Shown here: one piece after another, positions 1-10,746 of the stretch | Position numbering within the stretch: position 1 is the first letter of the stretch | How the letters are laid out: every line of letters begins with the position of its first letter | NCBI GenBank assembly: GCA_022457065.1 | Contig: JAJGBQ010000003.1 | Coordinates: 806,001 to 870,000 of the forward strand | DNA from: Curvularia sp. ZM96 | Taxonomy: Eukaryota; Ascomycota; Dothideomycetes; Pleosporales; Pleosporaceae | Length of the DNA: 64,000 bases | Reading direction: 5' to 3' | Program-made: the position numbers and the translations under genes | Notes under the pieces: model-generated | Database searches by the model: none | Told to the model about the DNA's origin: nothing | The model's input: the letters and a program-made list of their open reading frames with translations, nothing else

Positions 1-1685
1 CAGAACAACATAAAGAAATCAAAGTGGAACAGCAACCGAAACAGCCAAACGAAGACCCGGTACCAGAAATCATACAGGTCAAGCAGGCGTCCAAGCAAGA
101 GCCTGGTATCCAAGTTCTGGAAATCCCCAAACTATCTCCAGACGATGACAGCGATTCTGATCTGCTGGACAAATGGACCAATCCGAACAGGCCAACATCG
201 TCCATCAACCTGGGACCAACGCCGGCGATTGATACATCGTTTGCTACACGACCACCACCGCTCGCACGACCCGTGTCTTACAACGCGCAACATCTGCTAT
301 CACCACAATGGACTGCTTCGCCAACTGCCCTGACCCCCGAAGCATCAGTTCCGCGGCCTGCACCGTCAGTCCTCGACAGCCTGCAAAGGCTAAGGACAAG
401 TAGTGTCTCTTCGGATGGCAGTTGCGAGTGTGAAGACCTACATCCCGCAGTACGGAACTATCAGCCTACACATCAAGTAAAGGACGTAGAGGCAGGGCGT
501 CCTGTATCATATCACCCCCAGAGCTTTACTGCGCTCGACAGTCCACTGCTGCAGCAGCGTGCGCGTCCGACCTCGTTTGCAAACCATCATCAGCGCGCCC
601 GTTCCGGGACCAAGATTGCCTCCTCACGCGGTCTACGAAATAACAGCTGTCCTACGACTTCTCCAAGGCCAGTATCGAGTAGTATGCCTAGGTCAGTTGC
701 CGGAGAGGACATTGAGAATGACGAGGTCTGTCAATGCGGCAGAGACAGTGAAGTCGCTCCCCCTACGCCCGTAACCTTCGAAGCTTCCGCATTCCAATCT
801 CCACTCGCACACTCAGCTGCACAGGCTACCCCAGCGACCCCAGCCCGCAGTCCATTTGATGCGTTTGATAATATTGTTGTGGAAAAGACCAAGGCAGAGA
901 AGAAGAGCAAGAGTCGCTGGTCATCTATACCACAAGCTTTCAAGAACTTTGGTGCACGACGAAGAGCCTCATCTACCGCCGGCACACAAGAACAACCCAA
1001 GTTCGCTGCGGTCGTAGATGACGCTCGCCAGATGATGCTCACAGAGGAAAACCTACACCGATACGAAGTTGAAGCCAGCCCTGCTTCTACGCCTCTCAAA
1101 CGGCAATCCGCCATTGGATTCGTCCCAACCCCGACATACTCTCCTATGACCAGCCCGACCTCTCCCCACGTCATTCCTCTCCCCGCGCCCTTTGCCCCCT
1201 GGGCTACCGACGCACCGCCCAGTCCCGCCGCTACAACCGCAGACCACCACCGTCGCAGCAGCAGCAGTGGCGCCACCTCACTCTCTTTAAAACAAACACC
1301 CTTGAGACTCTCTGTCGAGATCCCACGCCAAACCCGCCCTTCCTCGATGCACTCGTACTCCTCACGCCCTGCCCCGAGCACCGCCGCAACGACGCCTCCC
1401 AGCGACATCCCTCGCTTCATGACGCCCTCCTCGCGCCGCAACACGCCTGCTCAAGAGCGCACATGTATCCTGTGCAAAGCCGTGCGACCCACGACCGAGT
1501 TTGTGACTCGCCGCATCACGCAGAATTGCTGGCATGAGCCCGCTACTTGTGTCGAGTGCTTGCAATCCTGGATTTCTTCGTGTGCGAGAGGCGTAAGGGG
1601 CTTGGAGGGTTGTACGTGTCCGGAGTGTGGCGAGGGTATGGCCAGGGATGATGTTATTGCTTTTACGGGTGTTTCGCCGCTGTGA
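1..1685 (+). CDS. RING/zinc-finger-like protein, 5'-truncated by window edge
   Basis: The frame is open from base 3 and the first in-window start-like codon is only a GTG at 24, so the true start lies upstream. About 560 residues are visible. Most of the chain is Ser/Pro/Thr-rich and disordered, with recurring RPVSY-type motifs and a basic patch (KSKSRWSSIPQAF). The last ~75 residues form a Cys/His zinc module: C-I-L-C, then W-H-E, C-V-E-C and C-P-E-C pairs, reminiscent of a RING or IBR half-site. A role as ubiquitin-ligase-like adaptor is an inference from this module only; I do not recognise the family. No intron is needed in the visible part. It ends with TGA at 1683-1685. Confidence 0.75.
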   Translation, partial: EQHKEIKVEQQPKQPNEDPVPEIIQVKQASKQEPGIQVLEIPKLSPDDDSDSDLLDKWTNPNRPTSSINLGPTPAIDTSFATRPPPLARPVSYNAQHLLSPQWTASPTALTPEASVPRPAPSVLDSLQRLRTSSVSSDGSCECEDLHPAVRNYQPTHQVKDVEAGRPVSYHPQSFTALDSPLLQQRARPTSFANHHQRARSGTKIASSRGLRNNSCPTTSPRPVSSSMPRSVAGEDIENDEVCQCGRDSEVAPPTPVTFEASAFQSPLAHSAAQATPATPARSPFDAFDNIVVEKTKAEKKSKSRWSSIPQAFKNFGARRRASSTAGTQEQPKFAAVVDDARQMMLTEENLHRYEVEASPASTPLKRQSAIGFVPTPTYSPMTSPTSPHVIPLPAPFAPWATDAPPSPAATTADHHRRSSSSGATSLSLKQTPLRLSVEIPRQTRPSSMHSYSSRPAPSTAATTPPSDIPRFMTPSSRRNTPAQERTCILCKAVRPTTEFVTRRITQNCWHEPATCVECLQSWISSCARGVRGLEGCTCPECGEGMARDDVIAFTGVSPL

Positions 1686-3159
1686 GGGGGGGTGTTGTTT
1701 CTTCTTTTCATAATGTATATATATAGATATTCTTGGGTGTGTGGGGCTGGTGGTGTTAGTGTTGTCGGGCGTTCTTTCCTTTGTTATTTTTCGGTTTCTT
1801 CAGAGACTCGAGAGGCGGGTCGGTCGTGGTTCAACGACAGAGAGACATTATGATCATGAGACACACAGAACATGAAAGGGAGGTATACTGTCGTTTTTTT
1901 TTCTTTGTTTGTATTAGTATTCATATTTGGGGAATCAGGGTGTTCTCTTTCGGTAGTTTTATTGTAGCCACGGTGCCTACTACTATCAATGGTATTTTTT
2001 AATCAGATTACCTTCTCTTCCTTGCTTGGCTTTTCTGTTGTCTGTCCCTCAAATAAGAAAAAAGGATCTTGGGTTCATCACTTCCCAAGTCACGCCTTGA
2101 CTACACATGATGCATGGGAGAACTGGCGACGCTCCATGATGGCGTAAACCCAGGCCTTCTCCTCTTGTAACCTTGTGTACGTATCGTCGATGGTGGTATC
2201 AAGTGTCAATCTCGCCGCCTGCAGATGGTCTAGCTTCGTTACACGCAACCTTGTACACAAGTAAGTTCCTTTGTCCGGTACAATTAGTGACTTATGTTGG
2301 TTTCTATGCTCGCAGCTTCCATCTCATGTACAATCAGTTTGTTGTTTGGCATTTCTTTGTTCGTACGCCTACTCAAGGCATACTCATCTCATGTACGTTA
2401 GAATCACATCATCTGGACAATTCATTTCCAGTCCCAACAACTTCCGAGACACTGTTGTGAGGGTGACGCTACAAGGCTTTGATTTGTATTTATAGGGGCT
2501 AGAAAACCTTAAATACTGTTCTAATATTCTTCCTCCTGTCTGCCAAACCTCTCATATTCAGTTATTTGCGGCTATAGTAGTAGAGGCTGCAGCGACGGAG
2601 TAGCGATTCCTAAAATGGGCACCAAGTTAATCGACCTTAACACGGAACCGCGAGTTTTGACGGATGGCAACGGTGAACTAGCTTTCACCTACGCGACTAC
2701 GAAATCCCTCCATTTCCTGTATTCGGTAATCTAAATAGATTAGTACCCCTCTCTAGAGCACGCATCGCTATGTGTCAAGGTAATGACAACTACCATGTGC
2801 GTTAAGCGCTACTGATAATGCAGCGGTACTAGCGCCTAGATTCCTCTCTGAGTGGAGGTCATGAGCACCTCTGTTGTTGGCAAGTACTAGCGTCATCCTA
2901 CTGTATGGCAGTAATTTCTTCCTTCTTAATACAGCTTAACGTCTAATATCTAATTGGTTCTCTGCCACGTTCAGTAACCGAGCCAGCGGCTGTCATTTCT
3001 CAACTTGATGACCCAAAACGCCACTTAAGCATAGGCCTGTCCTCGCACCCAACTGCGGCGTAGCAATCATGCGCGTTCAAATAATTTGATATCACATCAA
3101 GACGGGTCGCAACTGCAAACTACACTTTGTCATCGCTGCACTCGAAACCATTATACTTA
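1686..3159. other. Intergenic, no gene seen
   Basis: This is 1.5 kb between a gene end and the start of the next gene on the same strand. It begins with a T-rich 3' flank containing a TATATATA run near 1713-1724. Open frames here are short and lack conserved motifs. Nothing further can be supported. Confidence 0.6.
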
Positions 3160-5478
3160 ATGACGGGCGACAGTTTTTTTCCCTTAGCCTTCTACCGCAG
3201 AGGCATGTACCAAGCGAAGCAGCCAGATATACAACTGCAGCCCTTTACACTCTTGGATTCGCAAGAAAAAGTTGACATTACAAAGGCGCGAGAAGGGCGA
3301 CAGAAATGGAGGACCAGTTTGTACATGTTTATGGGGCTAGCATGTTCAGTATTCATTCTTAACACCAGTTTTCTAGCGTGGATTGTTCGGACTAGAGGCA
3401 CAAATGATGGCATTGGCGTTGTTTACGAGGCGTCTTGTGATACGACGAAAAAGGTCAACGTTGGCATCCATCTACTCATTAATATTCTAAGCTCCGCCCT
3501 CTTGAGTGCAAGCAACTACTGCATGCAATGTCTTTCTGCACCAACTCGGCCTGAGTTGGATGAGGCACATCGCAAGGGACACTGGCTTGATATCGGTATA
3601 CCCAGTCTCCACAATATTGTCTCGTCCAGCTTTGCAAGGCGGAAGAAGGTCTGCTGGTTGATCTTGGCATTTTCCTCATTTCCACTACATCTGTGGTAAG
3701 CGGTCACGTAAAGCGCAGCGGACTCACATTTGCTAATTGTAGAGTAGCTACAATTCGGTGGTCTTTATGTCGAGATCTGCTCAGACTTATGGTGTTATTC
3801 AATTTGGTCCAGAAGCCAAAGCCGCCATAGAGAACGGTTCTTTCAATGGTTCTCAGTTCATCACTTCCACGGACAACGAACTCATCGGCCTGTGGTATAA
3901 CCCGTACGTGAATGGACAGCTATATGCTGATGCATTTAAGGAAGGTCGCCTCAACGAAATGACGTCTCTCGAATGCATCAATGCTTACAGTACGACCTTG
4001 CAATCAACGAACGGCAATGTCTACCTCGTCGTTGAGGAGGGTTCTATGCCAGCGGACGAGGCTTATGGCGGATATCCATATATTTCAATTGAGCCATCTT
4101 GCTCTGCTGATACAGGCACAAAGTGGATTTATTCACAGTTTCAAGCTGAGGCTGGAAGCTGCTTCGAACAAGAGGGATATCGCTTCCTGCCGCGACTACA
4201 AGCTGACCCATCGCTATGGGCACCATTTTCCGGTCGTCCAGTACGCCAATGCTTCAGTGAACCTGCAGATCGCAAATGCAAGATTAAGTACAGTGTGCAT
4301 CTGGCGATTGTTGTTATCCTGTTTGTTGCGATTAAGACGCTGGCGATCTCAGTGAGTATTTTCACGCTTCGCAACGATCCGATGCTTACAATTGGGGACG
4401 CTGTTGCTTCCTTTCTACGCAAACCCGATGCTTCAACCTTCAAAATGTGCCTCGTCTCACAACAGAGGATTCACAACGTAGGGTTAGGTTGGAAAGCACG
4501 GAAGCAACCGAGAAAGTTTACCGTCCGAAAATACACCTGGTCTTCAGCTGTCAAGTTGGGTAAGCGGTGGATGATCCGATTCACGTTAGTAGCTGTGTAC
4601 TTCTGTCCGTGTCAATACTGATCATGTACAGATTAGCCACAGGTGTCGTGGTTCTGGCAGGACTCTTCCTCTGGTCCTATCTCGCCATATCAGGCACTAA
4701 AGACATCATCAGCGTACTTCGCATTGGACTTGGCAGTATCGATCCCCGCACAATTGTCCGGAGTGACACCGCGCAATCTGGCACTCTCGGCATCTTGGAG
4801 AACGTGCTGGTAGCCAATAGTCCACAAGTAATCATCTCGCTGATTTATTTCTCCTACAATGCGACTATTACCTCAATGCTGCTAGCATACGAATGGTCTG
4901 GCTACTTTACAAAACATAAAAGCCTACGAGTATCGTCTAGCCGACAAGGTCAACAACGTAGCACCTACTTCCTCCAGCTTCCATACCGCTACGCTATACC
5001 ACTCTTAGGTTTCTCCACACTTTTGCATTGGCTGGCCTCACAAAGCATCTTTGTCATCTCCGTCGAACTATACAATATGTATGGTGATCATAGTAGTGAT
5101 GGAAGATGTGATCATTGGAAAAAAAGTTATGTAACACCCAACGGTGAAAGGTATTGGGCCTATTGTGGCGACGACTTTATCACTTTCGGCTATTCTCCGC
5201 TTGGTATTCTGTTGTCTTTATCTACTGCCCTGGCCCTTACTGTTAGCATTTTCGTGCTAGGTAAGAGACAGCTAAGTTTTATTCCAGTTGTTGGGTCTTG
5301 CAGTGCAGCAATTGCAGCGTCCTGCCATGCGCGACCCTACGAGCATGCTCCTTGGGAGAAGAAGTTAAAATGGGGTGTTTTCATGCATCCACGCGACCGG
5401 CAGTATTATGAGATGGATCATTGCGGTCTTTCAAGTAATGAAGTTGATCCACCTGTTCCTGGTAGCCTCTATCTTTGA
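3160..5478 (+). CDS. DUF6536-family multi-pass membrane protein
   Basis: Three exons, 3160-3695, 3745-4584 and 4632-5478, join in frame to 740 aa. The two introns are 49 and 47 bp with GT-AG ends; the first has GCTAAT as branch site. The N-terminal third carries the fungal DUF6536 signature: a first membrane helix near residues 52-72, then a second helix ending in SASNYCMQCLSAPTR, followed by G-x-WLDIGIPS. Further hydrophobic helices occur in exons 2 and 3, and the protein ends with the typical HCGLSSNEVDPPVPG segment. The family is restricted to filamentous fungi and its function is unknown. The ATG at 3160 was chosen; an in-frame ATG at 3205 is an equally good start. It is probably a plasma-membrane or endomembrane protein. 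Confidence 0.85.
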
Positions 5479-6049
5479 GCTGGATCTATCTACTGTCATT
5501 TCTCAAAGGAGAGTATTGAAATGTATCCTGTTCAGTGGATGGCTGCGGATGGTCAAGGACCGTGCCTTATTGATAAATCTTCCGGTATGGCTTTCAAGCC
5601 GTTTTGGTGGTACTGTGATATGTCTTGATTCGCTATCTTTAGCACTCTCTGGAGCCGCAGGTGTCCTCAAGAATTCCCGTACTAGTGGAACGCCAGTCAG
5701 CAGCCAAGAGATATCTCGTACAGTGAGATGCAGAGTAGACAATTGCAAAGATTCTTGATCTAGACACACAAGATAGACATGTTAGACACAGCACAAGTAG
5801 ACTAAAGAAGCGAATATCCAAGCACGCCCACGTGCAAGAAGATTGTATTGAAATGGCTATTGCCAAAGTATGAAAAGATAAATATGTAAAGTGGAAAAAA
5901 GTCATAGACATGCAGCCAGTGGAAAAGAATCATCGCCATCAGCCGTAAGCCGCTCCAAGCTTTTCCGGCTTGGGTGGCGTTATCTTGCACGCATCAGTCC
6001 ATCAGCCCTAAACTGCTACAAGCAGCTCAGGTGACTTTGCTGGTGGGCC
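5479..6049. other. Convergent 3' intergenic
   Basis: This lies between two converging gene ends. The 5510-5760 part is open in one forward frame but shows no conserved features. Nothing else is recognised. Confidence 0.5.
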
Positions 6050-6766
6050 TTATTTGATGTTTGCAGTGGCAGCTTCCCAGGCTGGGTCGCGGGCTGGGTC
6101 AGCGGGCGTGTCGACGCACTCGCTGAGGAACTTGTCCCAGCCCTCCTTGGTGCCAGCGGCCAGGCCTTCGCGCACGTCAGCACTGCAGACGGTGCTCACG
6201 AACCATGCTGCGCTGCCGAAGCTCTTCTCGTCGTCGCTGTTGACAAGGGCGAGGACGGCGTTCAAGCCGGCGTCGCCGCCTGCGGCCTTGGCCTTCTGAA
6301 CAGCATCAGCGCCAGCGACGCTGGTGGCGTACTGCTCGACGTAGTTGGGCATGGCCATCACTAGAGAAGTGGTTAGCTTATGTTTGTAGTATGTAGGTTA
6401 CACAGAGGATTACTTACTGCGTGTACCCTGGCCAGGGCGACCGGGGAAGTGGTTCTTGTTGTACTTGAAGTCTCCACTCTCGAAGAGCTCATAGGCGACA
6501 ATGGCGGCCTGCTCGCCCTTGGAGGTAATCTTGTAGGTCTCGAAAGCCTTGCTCAGCGCGGGCGCGGCCTTCTCGGCGTCGGCGCATTCGGCAGGGAAGT
6601 CTGCGCCGGAGCAGGACTGGGTCTTGGGAGCGATGGCGATCAACGTGGCCGCGGTCAGGGCCGCAGCCCCGGATTCTGGGACGCGCTCCGGGCAGTTTGG
6701 CATGGGTGCGGCGAGGGCGCCAATGGCGAATGCGCCGGCACAGAAAAGGTTCTTCTTGAAGCCCAT
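6050..6766 (-). CDS. Secreted protein of unknown function, 219 aa
   Basis: Two exons on the minus strand, 6766-6418 and 6360-6050, are joined across a 57-bp intron (GTAAGT...CTCTAG with a GCTAAC branch site). The product starts with a clear signal peptide (MGFKKNLFCAGAFAIGALAA, cleaved near residue 20). The mature chain of about 200 residues is Ala-rich, has six or so cysteines (PNCPE, QSCSG, PAECAD, TVCSAD, SECVD) and a central motif KNHFPGRPGQGTR spanning the splice junction. No enzyme motif or glycosylation-dense region is visible. It is probably extracellular. I do not recognise a named family; the conserved-looking central motif argues for a real, selected gene. It shares a 1-kb divergent upstream region with the aldo-keto reductase gene. 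Confidence 0.85.
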
Positions 6767-7785
6767 GTTGAAAGTTGTAGGATTTGGTAAATGTAGGAGT
6801 TTGAAACGAAGGTCCTAGCGAGAGTGGAAAGTTGAAGTTGTGTGTGGATGAAGTAGGGACTGTGGAAAGTCGAGTGATTTTATGTAGTACCGAGTGGCCG
6901 AAGTGAATGTAAAATACAATGTCTCTTAACAGAGTGGGCGTGAATGGTCCGTTCTTCTGCCCCGCAGAAAAGTGGAAGTGAAAGGCTAAATAAAGGTACC
7001 TGGAGTGAGTGTGAGGCAGTGTGATGAGAAAGCGAACGCCCAAGATATAGGGCGGTGCAGCGGTGGGCGCCTCCTTTCAGGCGCCCTGGACTACAGGAGC
7101 ATCAAAGAAGAGTGTAAGCGTCGCCTGCGATCGCCAACCCGCCACTGCCAATCATTTCTGCGCGACGTGATGGCAGCGCACGTGACCTGGCGGTTTGGCG
7201 GCCACGATTGGCTGGCTGCAGGCAAGCGTTTGAAACGTGAAACAGGCGGCGGCCAGCCGTTCGCCAGCGCTGCCCTCCAGCTGTCAAAATTTGCCTCAGT
7301 CACCAGTGCATTAAGATTGCAAGGTGGTTTTGTGCGCCTGCGGGGCGTCAGGAGTGCATGCATAACGACTTGACAGCGGGAGTCAGTGGTGGCAGCGTGC
7401 TGAACGGCCCGTGAGGTGGTATTAGGCGTGCACTGAGCCACCGTCAAGCTAGGACGCTCTGCGCCTCTCCTTCAGGCCTTTTCCAGGCGCCAAGTCCATG
7501 CGCGGCAGCTGAATGTGTGCTATGTATATGTAAGCATCGCAGCTCGGCTGCCGCTGACCCACGGCCCGCGGTTTAGCATAATGGCCTGATAGCGCTCATG
7601 TCCTGATGTTCTCTAATTGCCAGTTTACGCCTAGTACGTGACATCACCACCGTTAGGTGCCGCGGTCTGCCCCTCATGGTGCCTGCTATATCATGCCCCT
7701 CATCGGGCCCAGCATCACCAACCGACGCCCTTCGCAATCCAAGACTACCTTCTCCCATCCCAATTGCTCTCCAATCGCCATCAAC
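6767..7785. promoter_or_regulatory. Divergent promoter region
   Basis: The stretch separates the starts of the secreted-protein gene (minus) and the reductase gene (plus), so it must hold both promoters. It is GC-rich in its middle and contains repeated GGCGCC-centred inverted repeats (for example 7066-7087, and a looser one near 7463-7492). A weak TATA-like CTATATCA lies near 7686, about 100 bp before the reductase ATG. Confidence 0.55.
7066..7087. repeat. Perfect 8-bp inverted repeat (hairpin)
   Basis: GGGCGCCT and AGGCGCCC are exact reverse complements separated by the 6-base spacer CCTTTC. It sits in the divergent promoter region. A longer, imperfect relative with the same GGCGCC arms lies about 400 bp to the right. 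Confidence 0.7.
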
Positions 7786-8953
7786 ATGCCCGTAGAAACC
7801 AAGTTTGACCCCAAGGACATGGAGTTCCGGCGCCTGGGCCCCGCTGGCCTCAAGGTGTCCGTGCTGTCTCTTGGTGGCTGGTTGACATACGGAGGAACCC
7901 AGAAGGGCTCCATTGTCAAGGACTGCATGCAGGAAGCATGGAACCACGGAATCAACTTCTTCGACACAGCCGAGACCTATGCTGCCGGAGAGTGCGAAAT
8001 CGAAATGGGCAAGGCGTTCAAGGAGCTGCAATGGCCGCGTGATGAATATGTCTTGTCGACAAAGGTACCGCTGGTTACACAAAAACACCATGGGCCCGAG
8101 GCTGACAGGCTTTCAAGATCTTTTTTGGAACACGGAGGCAGGAACCTAACACCAGGTAGGTGGAATGCCATGCATTTTGGTACTTGGCTAACACAGGTGC
8201 AGGGGTCTGTCCAAGAAGCACATTGTCGAGGGCTTGAAGAGCTCTCTGAAGCGACTTGACCACTCCTACGTCGACATCGTTTTTGCTCATCGCTTCGACC
8301 CTGAGTATGCAGTGCCACGCTTTCGGTGCAGGGACACATGCTGACAGCCTTTTAGCGTACCGATGAAGGAGATAGTCGAGGCCTTTACCCAAACAATCAA
8401 CATGAACCTGGCCTACTACTGGGGTACTTCTGAGTGGTCTGCCGAGCAGATCCAAGAAGCGTGCGACATTGCCGAGAAGTACAACCTCATCGCACCGGTT
8501 GTCGAGCAGCCGCAGTACAACGCCTTCCACCGCGAGAGATTCGAGAAGGAGTATGCTCCGCTGTACAAGAAGTACCAATACGGCACCACCATCTGGAGTC
8601 CCCTGGCAAGTGGCATGCTCACGGGCAAGTACAACGATGGAATTCCCGAAGACAGCCGCTTCGCGACAAACCCAGAGTTTTTCAAGAACACGATCGAGGG
8701 ACTGAAGAGCGAAGAGGGACAGGCCAAGATCCAGAAGGTGAGGGAGTTGACTAAGATTGCCGAGAGGCTTGGAGGCACTACGACACAGCTGGCCCTGGCG
8801 TGGGCTGCAAGCAACCCCAATGTCAGCACTGTGATTCTGGGCGCGTCGAAGCCTGAACAGGTCAAGGACAACTGTGGCGCGCTCAAGCTGCTCCCCAAGC
8901 TAACGCCAGAGGTCAAGGAGGAGATTGAGAAGATTCTCGCCAACAAGCCCTAA
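7786..8953 (+). CDS. Aldo-keto reductase, voltage-gated K+ channel beta-subunit type
   Basis: Four exons, 7786-8064, 8118-8155, 8203-8304 and 8356-8953, give 338 aa, a normal length for Kv-beta-like AKRs. The catalytic tetrad is complete: D60 and Y65 in FFDTAETY, K93 (last codon of exon 1, LSTK) and H135 in VFAHRFD. The C-terminal half has the NADPH-binding pattern (YYWGTSEWSA, WSPLASGMLTGKY, ILGASKPEQV). It should be a cytosolic NADP(H)-dependent oxidoreductase of carbonyls; the substrate is not predictable. Exon 2 is only 38 nt, and without it the IFFGTRRQEPNTR segment is lost. Intron 2 has two in-frame acceptors six bases apart (AG at 8195-8196 and 8201-8202); homology favours the second. 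The start ATG has a good context (CAACATGCC). Confidence 0.93.
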
Positions 8954-10746
8954 AGCGGTGTTGGCGTGGTCTCAGAGGCCTGGGTTCGGGTGTCATCGTC
9001 GTCTGCTTCATGCCGTGTCGTCAGCAGGACCGGACCGGACAGGACGGAGGTAGGACAGAACAGATAGATAATTCATGTAACTGCAGCCTCAGACAGCGAC
9101 TCACAGACACACGAATCTCCAAAGTTACCGTGTCGACGGGCCAGCGGAAATTATTGAATCGTGCGCCCACGACAACAAATATACCTTTGTCCGAACTTTG
9201 TCGGGAAGCCAAGGCTATCGGTGCATCATGAATGACGGGTGTTGCATATAGATACATACATGAGTACGAGGCTTCTTTTTTCCCGCAGCCCCGCGGACAT
9301 GGAGGTGGGCATGGCACGCGGAGGGCGGCGATCCGCTCTAGCCCTTTGGGCGAGCCCATGGGAACAGAGCCTCAGCCGGAGCAAAGGCGATGCAGTAGAG
9401 AGCAGTCGAGACAAGGCGACAAGCTACGCCCGCGCTGGTGTGGCCTGATGGGCGAGCCAGAGGCTGCTTTGGGCTTGCTGCCGCGCATGGGCCTCGCTCG
9501 TCTTCCAAATCCACGGGTGGGCCTGCAAGCTTGCCGATCAGCCTGACTGGGTAGCGCATTGCTGTGGTACTAAACTACTGTCGACATCGCACCGCAAGTG
9601 TAAGAGTTGTTTCCAGCGGCCGTCCTCGAGCAACCCTCTCCCTCTGCGTGTGCTTGTGCCACTCAACGCCTGCGACGCCAAGAGCACCATCGCACGTCTC
9701 AATTGCATCAGCGACTACTCGCCCATCGCTGCTCCACCTCTTGCTCATCGCCCGTCGCCCGTCGCCCCGTCGCGCCCAACCTCGCTCCCCCTTTGCTTTG
9801 CACGGCACCATCGCCAGACCCGGACCTACACGGAACCCCCGAGCACGCCTTGCTCGACTACAAGACGGTAACCCTCTCCCCCCTCAGGCCTGCTTCTCCG
9901 CGGCAACCGTCGTCTTCCGCGCGCAGCCAGTAGACCATCTGGCGTCTGTATGTTTCGGATGTGCACAGGGATTGAGCGTGGGCTGACAGACGTCTACTCT
10001 AGTGTGTCTTTGCCTCTCCACACCACCCACGCTTCTCCGCCACTCGAGACGCCGAAAGCCCGCCCCCCAGCAATCCTTTGCACCGTCGCTGTGTAGAGAC
10101 AACAGTCTCGTCGTAGTAACCCCGTCTTCATCGATGAAGCCTACGTAAAGCATGGCTGCCTCCATCAAGACCGACCCCTCGATTGGGGACACGCACTACC
10201 AAAACGGCAGTGGTGAGCAGACTCCCTCTCCTATTTTTACCCTCCTCGCATCCTTCTCTTCTCGTTGTGCCGTGCGCTTTAATCGCCCCCCTCTCTTTGA
10301 CGTTGGTTGTGTTTTGTCTCGGCTTCGCGACTCCTGTCCTGAGTGCTTGGCGTGTGGATCCCCCTGGCCGCCATTGGCCAGCGCCCACATTCATGCTCTT
10401 CCTTTTCTCTGCTCCACGCCTTGCAACGGCGTCGCAGAGACGGAGCGAGTCTCGGTCCAGCCGGCCGTTCCCATGCCAGCATAACGTTGCACACGAGCCT
10501 CACGGCTGTTGTGCATGCCGGCCCCGTGGACGACGCTGCATGAATGACAGGCCGGTCGACGAACTCTTTGCTGCCTCAGTCGATTCAAGGCTTGCACGCC
10601 GCTACATATACATGGCCATGCTACGCTTCTTTTCCCTTTCCCCGCATACAAGCCCGTCATACACGTTATCCATACCCATCCCTAACGTTTGTTGTTTTTT
10701 TGTTTTTTACCCTTACACTCCCGTCAACCTGTAATTCATAAACACC
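8954..10746. other. Long intergenic and probable bZIP 5' leader
   Basis: The 1.8 kb between reductase and bZIP gene is CT-rich from about 9600 onward, as expected for a long transcribed fungal leader. No protein-like exon with conserved motifs was found. A forward frame starting at ATG 10152 is noted separately. Confidence 0.5.
10152..10484 (+). other. Possible upstream ORF or 5' leader exon of the bZIP gene
   Basis: ATG at 10152 begins MAASIKTDPSIGDTHYQNGSG, which looks like a fungal transcription-factor N-terminus. It is followed immediately by a consensus donor (G|GTGAGC at 10212/10213). No acceptor in the right phase connects it to the bZIP frame. I read it as a spliced leader exon or an upstream ORF of 110 codons if unspliced. 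RNA evidence would decide. Confidence 0.25.

Noticed and set aside
731..1444. Minus-strand open frame of 237 codons
   Set aside because: Shadow of the Ser/Pro-rich RING-like gene; no domain or splice support.
10152..10212. First coding exon of the bZIP gene
   Set aside because: No acceptor in the compatible phase between 10213 and the bZIP coding frame; kept only as a possible leader exon or uORF.
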